From: Ruegeria sp. EL01
GTDB lineage: Bacteria > Pseudomonadota > Alphaproteobacteria > Rhodobacterales > Rhodobacteraceae
DNA length: 64,000 bases
Direction: 5' to 3'
Assembly: GCF_900313035.1 (NCBI RefSeq)
Contig: NZ_OMPS01000049.1
Span: forward strand, 1-64,000
In this document: positions 17,341 to 27,108 of the stretch, piece after piece
How positions within the stretch are numbered: the stretch's first letter is position 1
How the letters are laid out: each line of letters opens with the position of its first letter
Program-made: the position numbers and the translations under genes
The notes under the pieces: model-generated
Databases searched by the model: none
Told to the model about the DNA's origin: nothing
What the model saw: only the letters and a program-made list of their open reading frames with translations

Positions 17341-18960
17341 ATGCAGGACACCTCTCCCCGCGCGGCTGACCTTCTGGCCCAACGCCTGTACGAGGCCGGA
17401 TGCCGCCATGCATTTGGTATGCCGGGTGGTGAAGTTCTGACTTTGGTTGATGCGCTGGAACAGGCAGGAATCGCGTTTCATCTGACCAAACACGAAAACG
17501 CCGCTGGCTTCATGGCCGAGGCCGTGCATCACCGCGACGGCGCGCCTGCAATTCTCGTGGCCACGCTTGGCCCCGGCGCGATGAACGGCATCAACGTGGT
17601 GGCCAATGCGTTGCAGGACCGTGTACCCATGATTGTCTTGACCGGATGTGTCGAGGCGGATGAGGCGCTGACTTATACCCATCAGGTCATGGATCACAGC
17701 CAGGTCTATCGCTCGATCACGAAAGCCACGTTCCTGTTGACCGCCGAAGGCGCAGATATCGTTGCGGACAAGGCTGTGTCTCTTGCCACACAACCCCGCC
17801 CCGGTCCGGTTCATATCGACGTGCCGATCTCGGTTGCGGATGCGCGTGTCAGTTCGCCGAAACGGCGCAGGTTGGCGAAAGCCGCTGCCGTCGCGCCCGA
17901 GGGCAATTGTCTGGAGAAAGCCCGGCGCTGGGTGGCCGAGGCAGAACGCCCCTTTGCCATTGTTGGTCTGGATGTCCTGTATGACGGCTCAAGCAGTGTT
18001 GTTCAGGCGTTTTTGGAACATTTCGGAATTCCCTTCGTGACAACGTACAAAGCCAAGGGCGTTGTGCCCGAGGATCATCCGCTGTGTCTTGGAGGGGCCG
18101 GGTTGTCACCCTTGGCCGACCGGCATCTCGTTCCCTTGGTGGAACAGGCCGATCTGGTTCTGTGTTTAGGCTATGATCCGATCGAAATGCGCCCCGGGTG
18201 GCGTGAAATCTGGGATCCTGAAGAAACGCGCGTGATCGATATTTCGGCGGTGGTGAACGATCACTACATGCATCAGGCGGGATTGAACCTGGTAGCTGAC
18301 ACCGGCGCGACCCTTGAAGCAATGGCCAAAGGAAATCCTGCTCGGGCGACGTGGCCAAACGGCGAACCCGATCGGGTCAAAACCGCATTGGCACAAGCCT
18401 TCCCGACGGATGATGAATGGGGGCCTGCCGCAGTTATTGCGGAAACACGGGCCGCTCTGCCTGCTGAAACGCTTGCAACGGCCGACAGCGGCGCGCACCG
18501 CATCCTGCTGAGCCAGATGTGGAACTGCATCGACGCGCGGGGCCTGATCCAATCGTCCGCATTGTGCACGATGGGCTGTGCAGTGCCGATGGCAATCGGT
18601 CTAAAACTCGTCGAACCCCAGCGCCCGGTGATCAGTTTTTCTGGTGATGCCGGTTTCCTTATGGTCGCCGGAGAACTGTCGACAGCGTCTGAGATGGGTG
18701 GCAACCCGATCTTTCTGGTCTTTGTCGACGCCAGCCTCGCGCTTATCGAACTGAAACAGCGTCAAAGGCAAATGGGCAATCGCGGTGTCGATTTCGATCG
18801 TCATGACTTTGCCGCCCTGGGTCGCGCGTTCGGCGGCTACGGTCACACCGTGCGCAACCGACAGGAACTGCGGGCCGCACTAGACGCAGCCCAGACGGCC
18901 GACCGCTTTACCGTCATCGCCGCAGAAATCGACCGAGGAGGTTACGATGGCCGCATCTGA
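17341..18960 (+). CDS. Thiamine diphosphate-dependent enzyme, acetolactate synthase-like
   Basis: The 539-residue protein has the three-domain layout of the ALS/pyruvate-decarboxylase family. The activating glutamate is in KHENAAGFMAEA (about residue 50), the central domain runs to about residue 330, and the C-terminal cofactor motif starts GDAGFLMVAGEL, with VDASLALIELKQ where the second asparagine motif normally sits. Substrate is unknown. The coupled CaiB/BaiF CoA transferase recalls oxalate degradation, but I do not see the signatures of oxalyl-CoA decarboxylase. GGAG eight bases upstream supports ATG 17341; TTG at 17338 is an alternative. Confidence 0.8.
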   Translation: MQDTSPRAADLLAQRLYEAGCRHAFGMPGGEVLTLVDALEQAGIAFHLTKHENAAGFMAEAVHHRDGAPAILVATLGPGAMNGINVVANALQDRVPMIVLTGCVEADEALTYTHQVMDHSQVYRSITKATFLLTAEGADIVADKAVSLATQPRPGPVHIDVPISVADARVSSPKRRRLAKAAAVAPEGNCLEKARRWVAEAERPFAIVGLDVLYDGSSSVVQAFLEHFGIPFVTTYKAKGVVPEDHPLCLGGAGLSPLADRHLVPLVEQADLVLCLGYDPIEMRPGWREIWDPEETRVIDISAVVNDHYMHQAGLNLVADTGATLEAMAKGNPARATWPNGEPDRVKTALAQAFPTDDEWGPAAVIAETRAALPAETLATADSGAHRILLSQMWNCIDARGLIQSSALCTMGCAVPMAIGLKLVEPQRPVISFSGDAGFLMVAGELSTASEMGGNPIFLVFVDASLALIELKQRQRQMGNRGVDFDRHDFAALGRAFGGYGHTVRNRQELRAALDAAQTADRFTVIAAEIDRGGYDGRI

Positions 18961-20131
18961 GGGGCCTTTGAAGGGCGTCAAGGTTCTCGATCTCTCTCGC
19001 ATTTTGGCTGGGCCGACCTGTACGCAATTGTTGGGCGATCTGGGCGCCAGCGTCATCAAGATCGAAAACCCCGCCACCGGGGGCGATGATACGCGTCAAT
19101 GGGGGCCGCCTTACGTTGAAGACGCCGCTGGCAACCGCTCGGATCTGAGCGCGTATTTCATGTCTGCCAATCGCAACAAGAAGTCCGTCGCTATCGACAT
19201 CACTACGTCCGGGGGACAGGCTGAAATCAAACGGCTGGCGTCCTATGCGGATATCCTGATCGAGAATTTCAAACCCGGCGGATTGGCAAAATACGGACTG
19301 GATTACAACAGCTTGGCGGGTGATCTTCCCGGCCTCGTTTACTGTTCGATCTCGGGCTACGGTCAGACCGGACCCAATGCCAGCAAGCCCGGCTATGATC
19401 TGATGGCCCAAGGCTATGGTGGGGTCATGTCCCTAACCGGCGATCCGGACGGCGCGCCGATGAAGGTGGGGGTTGGTATCGCGGATGTGATGTGCGGCAT
19501 GTACGCCGCTGTTGGCATTCTGGCCGCCCTGCGCCATCGAGATCTGACCGGCGAGGGCCAACAGATCGATCTGGCCTTGGTCGATACGCAAGTGGCTTGG
19601 CTGATAAACGAAGGTGTGAATTACCTGACCTCAGGCTCTGTCCCCGAACGTCGCGGAAACGGGCACCCCAACATCGTGCCTTATGACGTTTATGAAACAG
19701 CCGATGGCCACGTCATTCTGGCGGTTGGAAATGACAGCCAGTTCAGACGGTTCTGCGCGTTTATTAAACAAGACGCACTCGCAGATGATCCACGCTTTGC
19801 GACAAACCCTGCCCGGCTGGAAAACAGGGACGCATTAAATGCGGTTTTGCGCCCTGCACTAAAGACTCACAGCACGGCAACCGTCATATCAGAGCTCGAA
19901 TCCCGCAAAGTGCCTGTCGGGCCGGTACAGACGCTTGATCAGGTTTTTTCGACAGAACAGGTCGCGGCCCGGCAGATGCAAGTGCCCATGCAGGCCCAGC
20001 CTGGCGAAGTTCAATTGATCGGGAATCCCCTGAATCTGTCACGTACGCCTGTAACGTATCGTGATGCTCCGCCTGTTTTTGGGGCGGACACAGATCGTGT
20101 ACTAAGCGCAAAAAATCCGTTCGAGGATTGA
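18947..20131 (+). CDS. CaiB/BaiF (family III) CoA transferase
   Basis: The 394-residue protein begins LKGVKVLDLSRILAGPTCTQLLG..GASVIKIENP, the hallmark of family III CoA transferases. The catalytic aspartate is probably in KPGYDLMAQGYGG (about residue 149). A G-rich C-terminal region ends near GADTD. Family members include formyl-CoA, carnitine and succinyl-CoA:malate transferases; the acyl donor and acceptor cannot be told from sequence alone. Its start has GAGGAGG six bases upstream and overlaps the ThDP enzyme by 14 bases, so the two are translated together and probably act in one pathway. Confidence 0.88.
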   Translation: MAASEGPLKGVKVLDLSRILAGPTCTQLLGDLGASVIKIENPATGGDDTRQWGPPYVEDAAGNRSDLSAYFMSANRNKKSVAIDITTSGGQAEIKRLASYADILIENFKPGGLAKYGLDYNSLAGDLPGLVYCSISGYGQTGPNASKPGYDLMAQGYGGVMSLTGDPDGAPMKVGVGIADVMCGMYAAVGILAALRHRDLTGEGQQIDLALVDTQVAWLINEGVNYLTSGSVPERRGNGHPNIVPYDVYETADGHVILAVGNDSQFRRFCAFIKQDALADDPRFATNPARLENRDALNAVLRPALKTHSTATVISELESRKVPVGPVQTLDQVFSTEQVAARQMQVPMQAQPGEVQLIGNPLNLSRTPVTYRDAPPVFGADTDRVLSAKNPFED

Positions 20132-20310
20132 AACACTTGCCTCTTTAGGCGGCAACTTGCTGAAACATGCCCTTGAATCGGCGGTTTTTTTCGTTTTTTG
20201 CGCACACGGGTTTTCACCAATTCGAGAGCAGGGTCGATACTGTTACGAGCCGCCTGCACACTCTGTTACATCGAACAATGACAAATATCGCAATCAGATT
20301 GGACCCAAGT

Positions 20311-21681
20311 ATGAAACAAGACGTTTTTGGACAAATGAACACCCTGACCCAGGCGGCAAGTGTCGACGCCTGGAACGGTGTTCTGCTGGGGTTCATGGCG
20401 CATGCTGCGGTCACACCGCAGCACTTGGGAAAAGTACTGGAGCTGGAACCTGATTTCGCGCTGGGTCACGCGATCAAGGGCTTGTTCATGGTTCTGCTGG
20501 GCCGACGTGAGATGCTGCCGGTTGCCAGCGAAGCGCTGGCAGCCGCCAATACAGCGATGCAACGACAGCCGGTTTCTGAACGCGAAAGGCAGTATGTCCA
20601 GGCGTTGGAGCTGTATCTGGCCGACTTGCCCACCCAGGCCGTGCAGAAATTCGAAGAAATTCTGCGGACCCACCCCGAAGATACGCTGGCCATGAAACTC
20701 AGCCACGCGACACGATTTGTGCTTGGCGATTCCGAGGGCATGCGCCGCTCGATCGAGCGCGTAATGCCCGCCTACGAACCCGACCATGCTGGGCGCGGAT
20801 ATCTGCTTGGGTGTCATTCCTTTGCGCTGGAAGAAACCGGCGCTTATGAAAAGGCTGAGATCGCTGGGCGCCAAGCGCTGTGGATGGTTTCTGACGATGC
20901 CTGGGGGTTACACGCGGTCGCACATGTCCACGAAATGACCGGGAACGCGAAGCTGGGCCTGGATTGGCTGGCCGGGCGCGAGGACGCGTGGGCACATTGC
21001 AACAACTTTCGCTATCACGTCTGGTGGCATAAGGCCCTGATGCATCTGGATCTGGGTCAGGTCGAGAACGTGATAGAATTGTATGACGAACATATCCGCC
21101 GGGATAAGACTGACGATTATCGGGACATTTCGAATGCAACATCCCTGCTCTCACGCCTTGAACTGGAAGGCGTGGATGTTGGCAGCAGATGGGAAGAACT
21201 GGCCGATCTGAGTGCGGCACGAACCGAAGACGGGTGTCTGATTTTCGCAGACCTGCACTATCTGTTGGCTTTGACCGGTGACAACCGTTCCGAGGCCACC
21301 GGCAAAATGCTGCAACGTATTCAGAAAGACGCGGGGCGCAACCATGGGGATACACCCACCCGCATGTCCGATCCGGGTGTCGCAGCGGCCAAAGGGTTAG
21401 AGGCGTTTGGTGACGGTCAATATGGCGCAGCCTTCGACTTTTTGTCGAACGCCCGAGGGTCAATGCAATTGGCTGGTGGCAGCCACGCCCAACGCGATGT
21501 ATTCGAACGCATCACCATCGATTCGGGCCTGCGCGCAGGCCGTCTTGAGGCGGTGGAACGCATCCTGGACGACCGCCGTGCCAAACGCGCAGGGGGCGAA
21601 GACAATTACGCACTTGCGCGCCGCGCCCTGATCGACGCGGCCCGCGACAGCGATGACGCACATAGCGTCCCCGCCGAATAA
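20311..21681 (+). CDS. TTC38-like tetratricopeptide repeat protein
   Basis: From ATG 20311 the protein has 456 residues. It contains TPR-like helical repeats and the conserved WGLHAVAHVHEMTGN motif with RYHVWWHKALMHLDLG, characteristic of the TTC38 family. Function is unknown. In-frame ATGs at 20167 and 20278 would lengthen it, but the extra residues look non-coding and none of the starts has a strong RBS. It ends 29 bases before opgC and may be co-transcribed with the glucan genes. The 180 bases before it hold no gene and include T-rich runs near 20182-20200. Confidence 0.75.
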   Translation: MKQDVFGQMNTLTQAASVDAWNGVLLGFMAHAAVTPQHLGKVLELEPDFALGHAIKGLFMVLLGRREMLPVASEALAAANTAMQRQPVSERERQYVQALELYLADLPTQAVQKFEEILRTHPEDTLAMKLSHATRFVLGDSEGMRRSIERVMPAYEPDHAGRGYLLGCHSFALEETGAYEKAEIAGRQALWMVSDDAWGLHAVAHVHEMTGNAKLGLDWLAGREDAWAHCNNFRYHVWWHKALMHLDLGQVENVIELYDEHIRRDKTDDYRDISNATSLLSRLELEGVDVGSRWEELADLSAARTEDGCLIFADLHYLLALTGDNRSEATGKMLQRIQKDAGRNHGDTPTRMSDPGVAAAKGLEAFGDGQYGAAFDFLSNARGSMQLAGGSHAQRDVFERITIDSGLRAGRLEAVERILDDRRAKRAGGEDNYALARRALIDAARDSDDAHSVPAE

Positions 21682-21710
21682 TAAAAAAGACCAAGAAGGA
21701 CAGAAACCGT

Positions 21711-22931
21711 ATGGCGACTGCATCGCCCGCTTCTGATTTTGCTCCGGTTGCGGCTTCGGCCGCGGCTCCGACTGCCCGTGTGCGCGACCCGCGCCTGGAT
21801 TTTTATCGCGGCATCGCGATGTTCATCATCCTGATCGCCCATATCCCCAATGATCCGTGGGCCAAATGGATTCCCGCCCGGTTCGGCTTTTCTGACGCGA
21901 CCGAGATCTTTGTGTTCTGCTCGGGTATGGCCTCGGCCATCGCTTTCGGCGGTGCATTCATGCGTAAGGGATGGTTGTTGGGCACGGCGCGCGTCGCGTT
22001 CCGCATTTGGCAGGTTTACTGGGCGCATATCTGCCTGTTTTTCTTTGTCGCCATGAGCATGGCCGCGCTGGACAACGCTGGCCTGTTTGAAAAAAGCTAT
22101 GTCTCATCCTTGAATCTGCAGCATTTCTTCAATGATCCGCTGCCACAGATGGTTGGCATTTTCACCCTGACTTACGTGCCGAACTATTTTGACATTCTGC
22201 CGATGTATCTTGTGGTTCTGGCGATGATGCCGTTGTTCATGGCCTTGTCACGAGTTGGGTTCTGGGCTGTTGCCGCAACCTCGGTTGCGATCTGGCTGGT
22301 CGCCCAAACAGGTATTCTGGCCCTTCCGGCCGAGCCTTGGTCTGACCGGCAATGGTTTTTCAACCCGTTTGGCTGGCAATTGCTGTTTTTCACCGGTTTC
22401 GCCTTTATGCGCGGCTGGATCCCTGCCCCGCCCGTCTCAAAATCCCTGATCTGGGCCGCAGCGCTGTTTCTGATCCTGTCGGCACCATTTGGATCATGGA
22501 AAGTCTTCTTGTGGGTCCAATCTGCTGCACCGGGTCTGGCCGAAGAAATCCGTGACATCTGGCCCCTGACCAAGGAATTCCGTGGAAAGACCGAGTTTGG
22601 CCTGTTCCGCTACCTGCATTTTCTGTCGCTGGCCTATCTGGGCTGGGTGATTGCGGGTGAACACGGCCACCGCCTGATTGCATCTGGCCATAGTGCCAGC
22701 GCGCGCGCCTGGCAGGTTATGCTGACACTGATCACCAAGGTGGGTCAACAATCGCTGGCAGTATTTGTCTTCTCGATGGCCGCCGCTCGGCTGATTGGCG
22801 TCGTTCTGGATCAGACTGGGCGGGATTTTGCCAGCGTATTCATCGCGAACATGATTGGCTTTGCCATGATCATTGGCGTGGCCTATCTGGCCGCGTGGTT
22901 TAAGTCACAGCCTTGGAAATCGAAGAAATGA
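21711..22931 (+). CDS. opgC: OpgC-type membrane acyltransferase for periplasmic glucan modification
   Basis: The 406-residue protein starts with a short alanine-rich tail, then RDPRLDFYRGIAMFIILIAHIP, the start of OpgC/acyltransferase-3-like membrane proteins. About ten hydrophobic helices follow. OpgC succinylates osmoregulated periplasmic glucans in Rhodobacter and relatives. The gene directly precedes opgG with an ATGA overlap, which supports this role. AAGGA lies about ten bases ahead of its start. Confidence 0.88.
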   Translation: MATASPASDFAPVAASAAAPTARVRDPRLDFYRGIAMFIILIAHIPNDPWAKWIPARFGFSDATEIFVFCSGMASAIAFGGAFMRKGWLLGTARVAFRIWQVYWAHICLFFFVAMSMAALDNAGLFEKSYVSSLNLQHFFNDPLPQMVGIFTLTYVPNYFDILPMYLVVLAMMPLFMALSRVGFWAVAATSVAIWLVAQTGILALPAEPWSDRQWFFNPFGWQLLFFTGFAFMRGWIPAPPVSKSLIWAAALFLILSAPFGSWKVFLWVQSAAPGLAEEIRDIWPLTKEFRGKTEFGLFRYLHFLSLAYLGWVIAGEHGHRLIASGHSASARAWQVMLTLITKVGQQSLAVFVFSMAAARLIGVVLDQTGRDFASVFIANMIGFAMIIGVAYLAAWFKSQPWKSKK

Positions 22932-24427
22932 ATTTAACTCGTCGCGCATTTTTGGCCTCAACTTCAGCGCTGTTTCTGGCACCCGCGACCTTCGCCTCGG
23001 GCGGAGAGGTACCGTTTGACCGCAATGACGTCGTTGCACTGGCCCGCGACCTGGTCAGCCGTCCCTTTGCAGAACGTGAGATGGTTCCACAGGAATGGCA
23101 GGATCTGACGTATCCGCAGTACCGGTCGATCCGTTTCCGGCTGGATCGCGCGCTGTGGTTCGAAACCGAAACGCCGTTCAACATCGATTTCTTCACACCG
23201 GGTCTCTACTTCCCGCGCACCGTACAGGTATCGACCGTCGAAAACGGAATGACCAAACCTGTCGCCTTTGATCTGGAGATGTTCGATAAATCGGATGAGG
23301 TGCCGCAGCTTCCTGTAGACGAAACCCTTGGGTTCTCGGGCCTGCGCTTGCGGACCGAAATGCACCGTCCCGGTAAAACGGACGAGTTCTGTGTGTTCCA
23401 GGGGGCGAGCTATTTCCGGGCAATTGGCCTGCACGAGGTTTACGGCCTGTCAGCCCGCGGGCTAGCATTGAAAACCGGCGATCCGGATGGCGAGGAATTT
23501 CCTGAGTTCATCCGCTTCTGGCTGGAACGTCCTGAGCCCGGTCAGCGCAACATGGTTGTGCACGCCCTGATGGACAGTCCCAGTGTGACCGGCGCCTATC
23601 GCTTTAACGTAACCGCAGGTGCCGATTGCACGATGGAGGTTGAAGCAACCCTTTTCCCTCGTGTGGAGCTGGATCACGTGGGCATCGCGCCGGGGACCTC
23701 GATGTTCCTGTTTGATCAGACCAATCACGGTCGGTTCGACGATTTCAGGCCCGCTGTGCATGACAGCGACGGGCTGCTGATCCGCAATGGCGTGGGCGAA
23801 GTGATCTGGCGTCCATTGGCAAACCCGACCCGTCTGCAGGTTTCGTCTTTCGTCGATACCAACCCCCAAGGCTTTGGTTTGATGCAGCGCAAGCGCGCGT
23901 TCTCAGATTATGCCGATCTTGAAGCTCAATATCACAAACGGCCCAGCCTATGGGTCGAGCCGCAAGGTGATTGGGGCAAAGGCACGGTTACGCTGGTTGA
24001 AATCCCGGCTGACCAGGAAATCTACGACAACATCGTTGCCTATTGGCGTCCGGCCGAGCCTTATGTGCCCCGTCAGCAAGTTGACATGTCCTACAGCCTG
24101 TTTTGGGGTGAAGAACCTCAACGCACGCCGATGCCCCGCGTGATCAACACCGCAATGGGCGAAAACACCTTTGGTGAAGGGCGTCTGGCCGTGATCGATT
24201 TCGAGGCCAGTGAGTTGTTTGAAGACCCCGAAGCGCTCAATATTTATGTGCAATCACCGCACGTTGAGACGTCGGAAGGTGTCTTGCAGCGTAACCCCGA
24301 TACTGGTGGCTTGCGGCTGGCCTTCTCGTTCGAACCCGGCGATCGCGACCACGTCGAACTGCGCGCGCAGCTGAGGCTCGGCAAACAGGCCGCTTCAGAA
24401 GTCTGGCTGTACAGATGGACGACATGA
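22928..24427 (+). CDS. opgG: Periplasmic glucan biosynthesis protein OpgG
   Basis: The 499-residue protein has a twin-arginine-like signal (MNLTRRAFLASTSALFLAPATFA) and the OpgG/MdoG fold with QYRSIRF, FFTPGLYFPR and GASYFRAIG segments. OpgG acts in the periplasm in branching or release of the beta-glucan backbone. ATG 22928 overlaps the opgC stop; ATG at 22913 is inside opgC. It overlaps opgH by ATGA. Confidence 0.94.
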   Translation: MNLTRRAFLASTSALFLAPATFASGGEVPFDRNDVVALARDLVSRPFAEREMVPQEWQDLTYPQYRSIRFRLDRALWFETETPFNIDFFTPGLYFPRTVQVSTVENGMTKPVAFDLEMFDKSDEVPQLPVDETLGFSGLRLRTEMHRPGKTDEFCVFQGASYFRAIGLHEVYGLSARGLALKTGDPDGEEFPEFIRFWLERPEPGQRNMVVHALMDSPSVTGAYRFNVTAGADCTMEVEATLFPRVELDHVGIAPGTSMFLFDQTNHGRFDDFRPAVHDSDGLLIRNGVGEVIWRPLANPTRLQVSSFVDTNPQGFGLMQRKRAFSDYADLEAQYHKRPSLWVEPQGDWGKGTVTLVEIPADQEIYDNIVAYWRPAEPYVPRQQVDMSYSLFWGEEPQRTPMPRVINTAMGENTFGEGRLAVIDFEASELFEDPEALNIYVQSPHVETSEGVLQRNPDTGGLRLAFSFEPGDRDHVELRAQLRLGKQAASEVWLYRWTT

Positions 24428-26295
24428 GCCACGACCTGCATATCATGCCGCCAAGGGCACCTTTGGCGATGCCCGCGCAAGACTTTCGTGCCGGATTTCG
24501 GGATGCCGAAGTGCCGTCACGTGCTGGCACGCAATCGGCCGGGTTCTGGCGGGCGCTGGCGTTTTCACCAGCAATGGCTGCGACGCTCGGATTGTTCTGG
24601 GTCATGACCGATTGGTTCGGAGCCGAGGGGATCAATCTGATCGAAGCGGTCCTTTTGGTGCTGATCTCGTTTAATTTCTTCTGGATCTCGTTCACGGTCT
24701 GCACCGTTCTGTTGGGCATGGTGTCGTTGTCGCGTCAGGAACGCCCGACCCGTCAGGGACGTCCGCAAGCATTGCGCGTGGCCCTGCTGATGCCGGTCTA
24801 TAACGAGGTGCCGTGGTTCGTGCTTGGCAACGCCAGAACCATGCTGGAGGAGTTGCAAGCCCGAGGCGGACAGCATCACTATGCCATGTTTATCCTGTCG
24901 GACACGCGCGACCCAGGGATTGCCGCGCAGGAACAAGCCAGCATCGAAGCACTGCGTACCACGTTGGCCCCTGGGTTAGAGTTGTACTACCGCCGCCGCG
25001 AACAAAACACGGACCGGAAGGTCGGTAATATCGCAGATTGGGTCAGCCGCTGGGGCTCGGACTGGGATGCAATGCTGGTGCTGGATGCCGACAGCCTGAT
25101 GACAGGCCGCGCCATCGCCCGCCTGACAGACACGCTGGCGCGTGATCCCGGTGCGGGTCTGATCCAGAGCTACCCGCAGTTGATCGGCGCGCAGTCGGTT
25201 TTTGCCCGGATGCAGCAATTCGCCAACGGCGTGTACGGCATCGCCTTTGCCGAAGGGCTGGCCCGCTGGTGCGGCCAGGAGGGCAATTACTGGGGCCATA
25301 ACGCCATCATCCGAACCAAAGCCTTCGCAACATGTGCGGGGCTGCCCAAACTCCGGTCCCTCAACGGGCAGGAAGAGCTGATCATGAGCCATGACTTTGT
25401 CGAGGCCGGTCTGCTGCGCCGTGCCGGATGGGGAGTGCGTTTTCTGCCACGTATTCGTGGATCATACGAAGAAACGCCCCCGACCCTCATCGATCATGCC
25501 ATGCGAGATCGGCGCTGGTGTCAGGGCAACCTGCAGCATTTGAAACTGCTGGGGTCACGCGGATTCCGATCGGTCTCGCGCTTTCACATGTTCCATGGGG
25601 CGGTTGGATATCTGATGTCGCCGCTGTGGTTCGCGCTGCTGGTGATGTGGGCATTGATCGGTCAGGGCGAAGACGCCTCGGTCCTGCATTACTTCAGCCC
25701 TGACAACCCAATGTTCCCGCAATGGCCGGAAATGACTGAAACGCGGCATGTACTGATCATTCTCGTTATGTATGCGATGCTGCTTGCCCCCAAAGTTCTG
25801 GGCGTCGCGGCCCTGCCCCTCAGCGGTGTGCGCTATTCCGATTTCGGTGGAAAGCGTCGGTTCTTCACATCGTTTCTGGCCGAGGTGATCCTGTCGGTTC
25901 TTTATGCGCCGATCCTGATGGTGCAGCAGATGATTGCAGTCTTTCGCACCGTATTGGGCATTCAAAAAGGCTGGACGCCGCAGGAACGAGACGGCGGCAG
26001 CTATGGCCTGCGGACCTTGATCCTATGCCATGCGCTGGAAACGATCATCGGTATCGCACTAAGCGTCGGTATTTTGGCGGGTCTGGTCTCATTCTGGTTG
26101 GCACCGATTGCGATCAGCCTTGCGCTGGCAATCCCGTTGTCAGCGCTAAGCGGCGTGTCCGTCGGCGCAGCCCGGCACATGGTCGGTATGCGCGAGGACT
26201 TTAATGAGCCCGCCATCACCCGTTCGGCCCGCCGCCACCGGAAGGAACTGAAGCGCCTGCTGGAAGGCAAAGGTGTCATGACACCGGCGGAGTGA
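24424..26295 (+). CDS. opgH: Glucan biosynthesis glucosyltransferase OpgH
   Basis: The 623-residue inner-membrane GT2 enzyme has hydrophobic helices near residues 45-105 and about 390-590 and a cytoplasmic catalytic domain between them. Visible motifs are LMPVYNE, the metal-binding DAD in VLDADSLM (about residue 220), and RDRRWCQGNLQH (about residues 360-371), the Q/RxxRW signature. It polymerises UDP-glucose into the beta-glucan chain. It is shorter than the roughly 850-residue E. coli MdoH. ATG 24424 overlaps opgG. Its stop abuts the stop of the convergent esterase gene with no spacer. Confidence 0.94.
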   Translation: MSHDLHIMPPRAPLAMPAQDFRAGFRDAEVPSRAGTQSAGFWRALAFSPAMAATLGLFWVMTDWFGAEGINLIEAVLLVLISFNFFWISFTVCTVLLGMVSLSRQERPTRQGRPQALRVALLMPVYNEVPWFVLGNARTMLEELQARGGQHHYAMFILSDTRDPGIAAQEQASIEALRTTLAPGLELYYRRREQNTDRKVGNIADWVSRWGSDWDAMLVLDADSLMTGRAIARLTDTLARDPGAGLIQSYPQLIGAQSVFARMQQFANGVYGIAFAEGLARWCGQEGNYWGHNAIIRTKAFATCAGLPKLRSLNGQEELIMSHDFVEAGLLRRAGWGVRFLPRIRGSYEETPPTLIDHAMRDRRWCQGNLQHLKLLGSRGFRSVSRFHMFHGAVGYLMSPLWFALLVMWALIGQGEDASVLHYFSPDNPMFPQWPEMTETRHVLIILVMYAMLLAPKVLGVAALPLSGVRYSDFGGKRRFFTSFLAEVILSVLYAPILMVQQMIAVFRTVLGIQKGWTPQERDGGSYGLRTLILCHALETIIGIALSVGILAGLVSFWLAPIAISLALAIPLSALSGVSVGAARHMVGMREDFNEPAITRSARRHRKELKRLLEGKGVMTPAE

Positions 26296-27108
26296 TCAGC
26301 CGCCGGGCAGCCCCTCGTACCAGTCGACCATCATGTCTGCCCACCCTTGGGGCACGGTATGTCCGCCCGGGAACAAAGCGAATTCAAGTGCACCGCCATC
26401 GGCGCATGTCCATCTGCGACGCATGAATTGATCGGTTGTCCCAAAACCATCTGGCTTGGTGTCGACGCATTCATTGGCCTCGCGCCAGATTTGCAAACCA
26501 GCAAAGATATCCCCTTGATGATAGCGGCCACCGCCAAGAAGTCGCCCTTCCAACGGGACGACGTTGTCGACCCAGCCATGTGTGTGAAACAGGCGCACGG
26601 GTCCGCCGCAGGTTTCAGGATGCGGCCGCCAGAAACCGCCTGACACCGGCACATAGGCCGAAAAGGTTTCGGGCGCTGCGCACGCCAGGTAGTTCACCAT
26701 AAACGCCCCGGCCGAAAAACCGCCAAGAACGACACGATCGCCGTCAACGCCAAACCGGTCCGCCGCATCTTGAACGGCTGCCTTCAAAAACTCTTTTTCG
26801 TCACGCTCACCAAACCCAGGGTAAAAATTCCAGCTTTGAGGGCCATCATCAGCAATCCCCTCGGGCGCCATCACCGCGTATCCCCGCGCCAAAAGAGGGT
26901 CGACCATGCCCCGGTTCTTCATCGTGCCGGAACCGCTGCCACCATAGCCATGCAGAAATATTACCAATGGCGGGTTTTCGCTGTCCGGTAATTCGATGTG
27001 GTAACTGCCAGATGGAATATCGCAGGTGCCCTCTTCCGATCCACACGCAGCTATAGCTGCGTGCCCGGAAAAAGCAAAACACACAGCCAAAAAGTGTTTC
27101 GCGCGCAT
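26296..27108 (-). CDS. Exported PHB-depolymerase/feruloyl-esterase-like alpha/beta hydrolase
   Basis: The 270-residue protein has a signal peptide (MRAKHFLAVCFAFSGHAAIAAC). The catalytic triad is visible as GGFSAGAF (nucleophile serine, about residue 151), HTHGWVDNVVP (aspartate) and PGGHTVPQGW (histidine). The LpqC/esterase-PHB family acts on polyesters or feruloyl esters outside the cytoplasm; the substrate here is not known. The start shares one base with the stop of the upstream rhodanese gene, so the two form an operon. Confidence 0.88.
   Translation of the reverse strand: MRAKHFLAVCFAFSGHAAIAACGSEEGTCDIPSGSYHIELPDSENPPLVIFLHGYGGSGSGTMKNRGMVDPLLARGYAVMAPEGIADDGPQSWNFYPGFGERDEKEFLKAAVQDAADRFGVDGDRVVLGGFSAGAFMVNYLACAAPETFSAYVPVSGGFWRPHPETCGGPVRLFHTHGWVDNVVPLEGRLLGGGRYHQGDIFAGLQIWREANECVDTKPDGFGTTDQFMRRRWTCADGGALEFALFPGGHTVPQGWADMMVDWYEGLPGG

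Noticed and set aside
17341..20131. Oxalate degradation operon (oxc-frc)
   Set aside because: Gene order fits, but I see no oxalyl-CoA decarboxylase-specific signature in the ThDP enzyme, so I left the substrate open.
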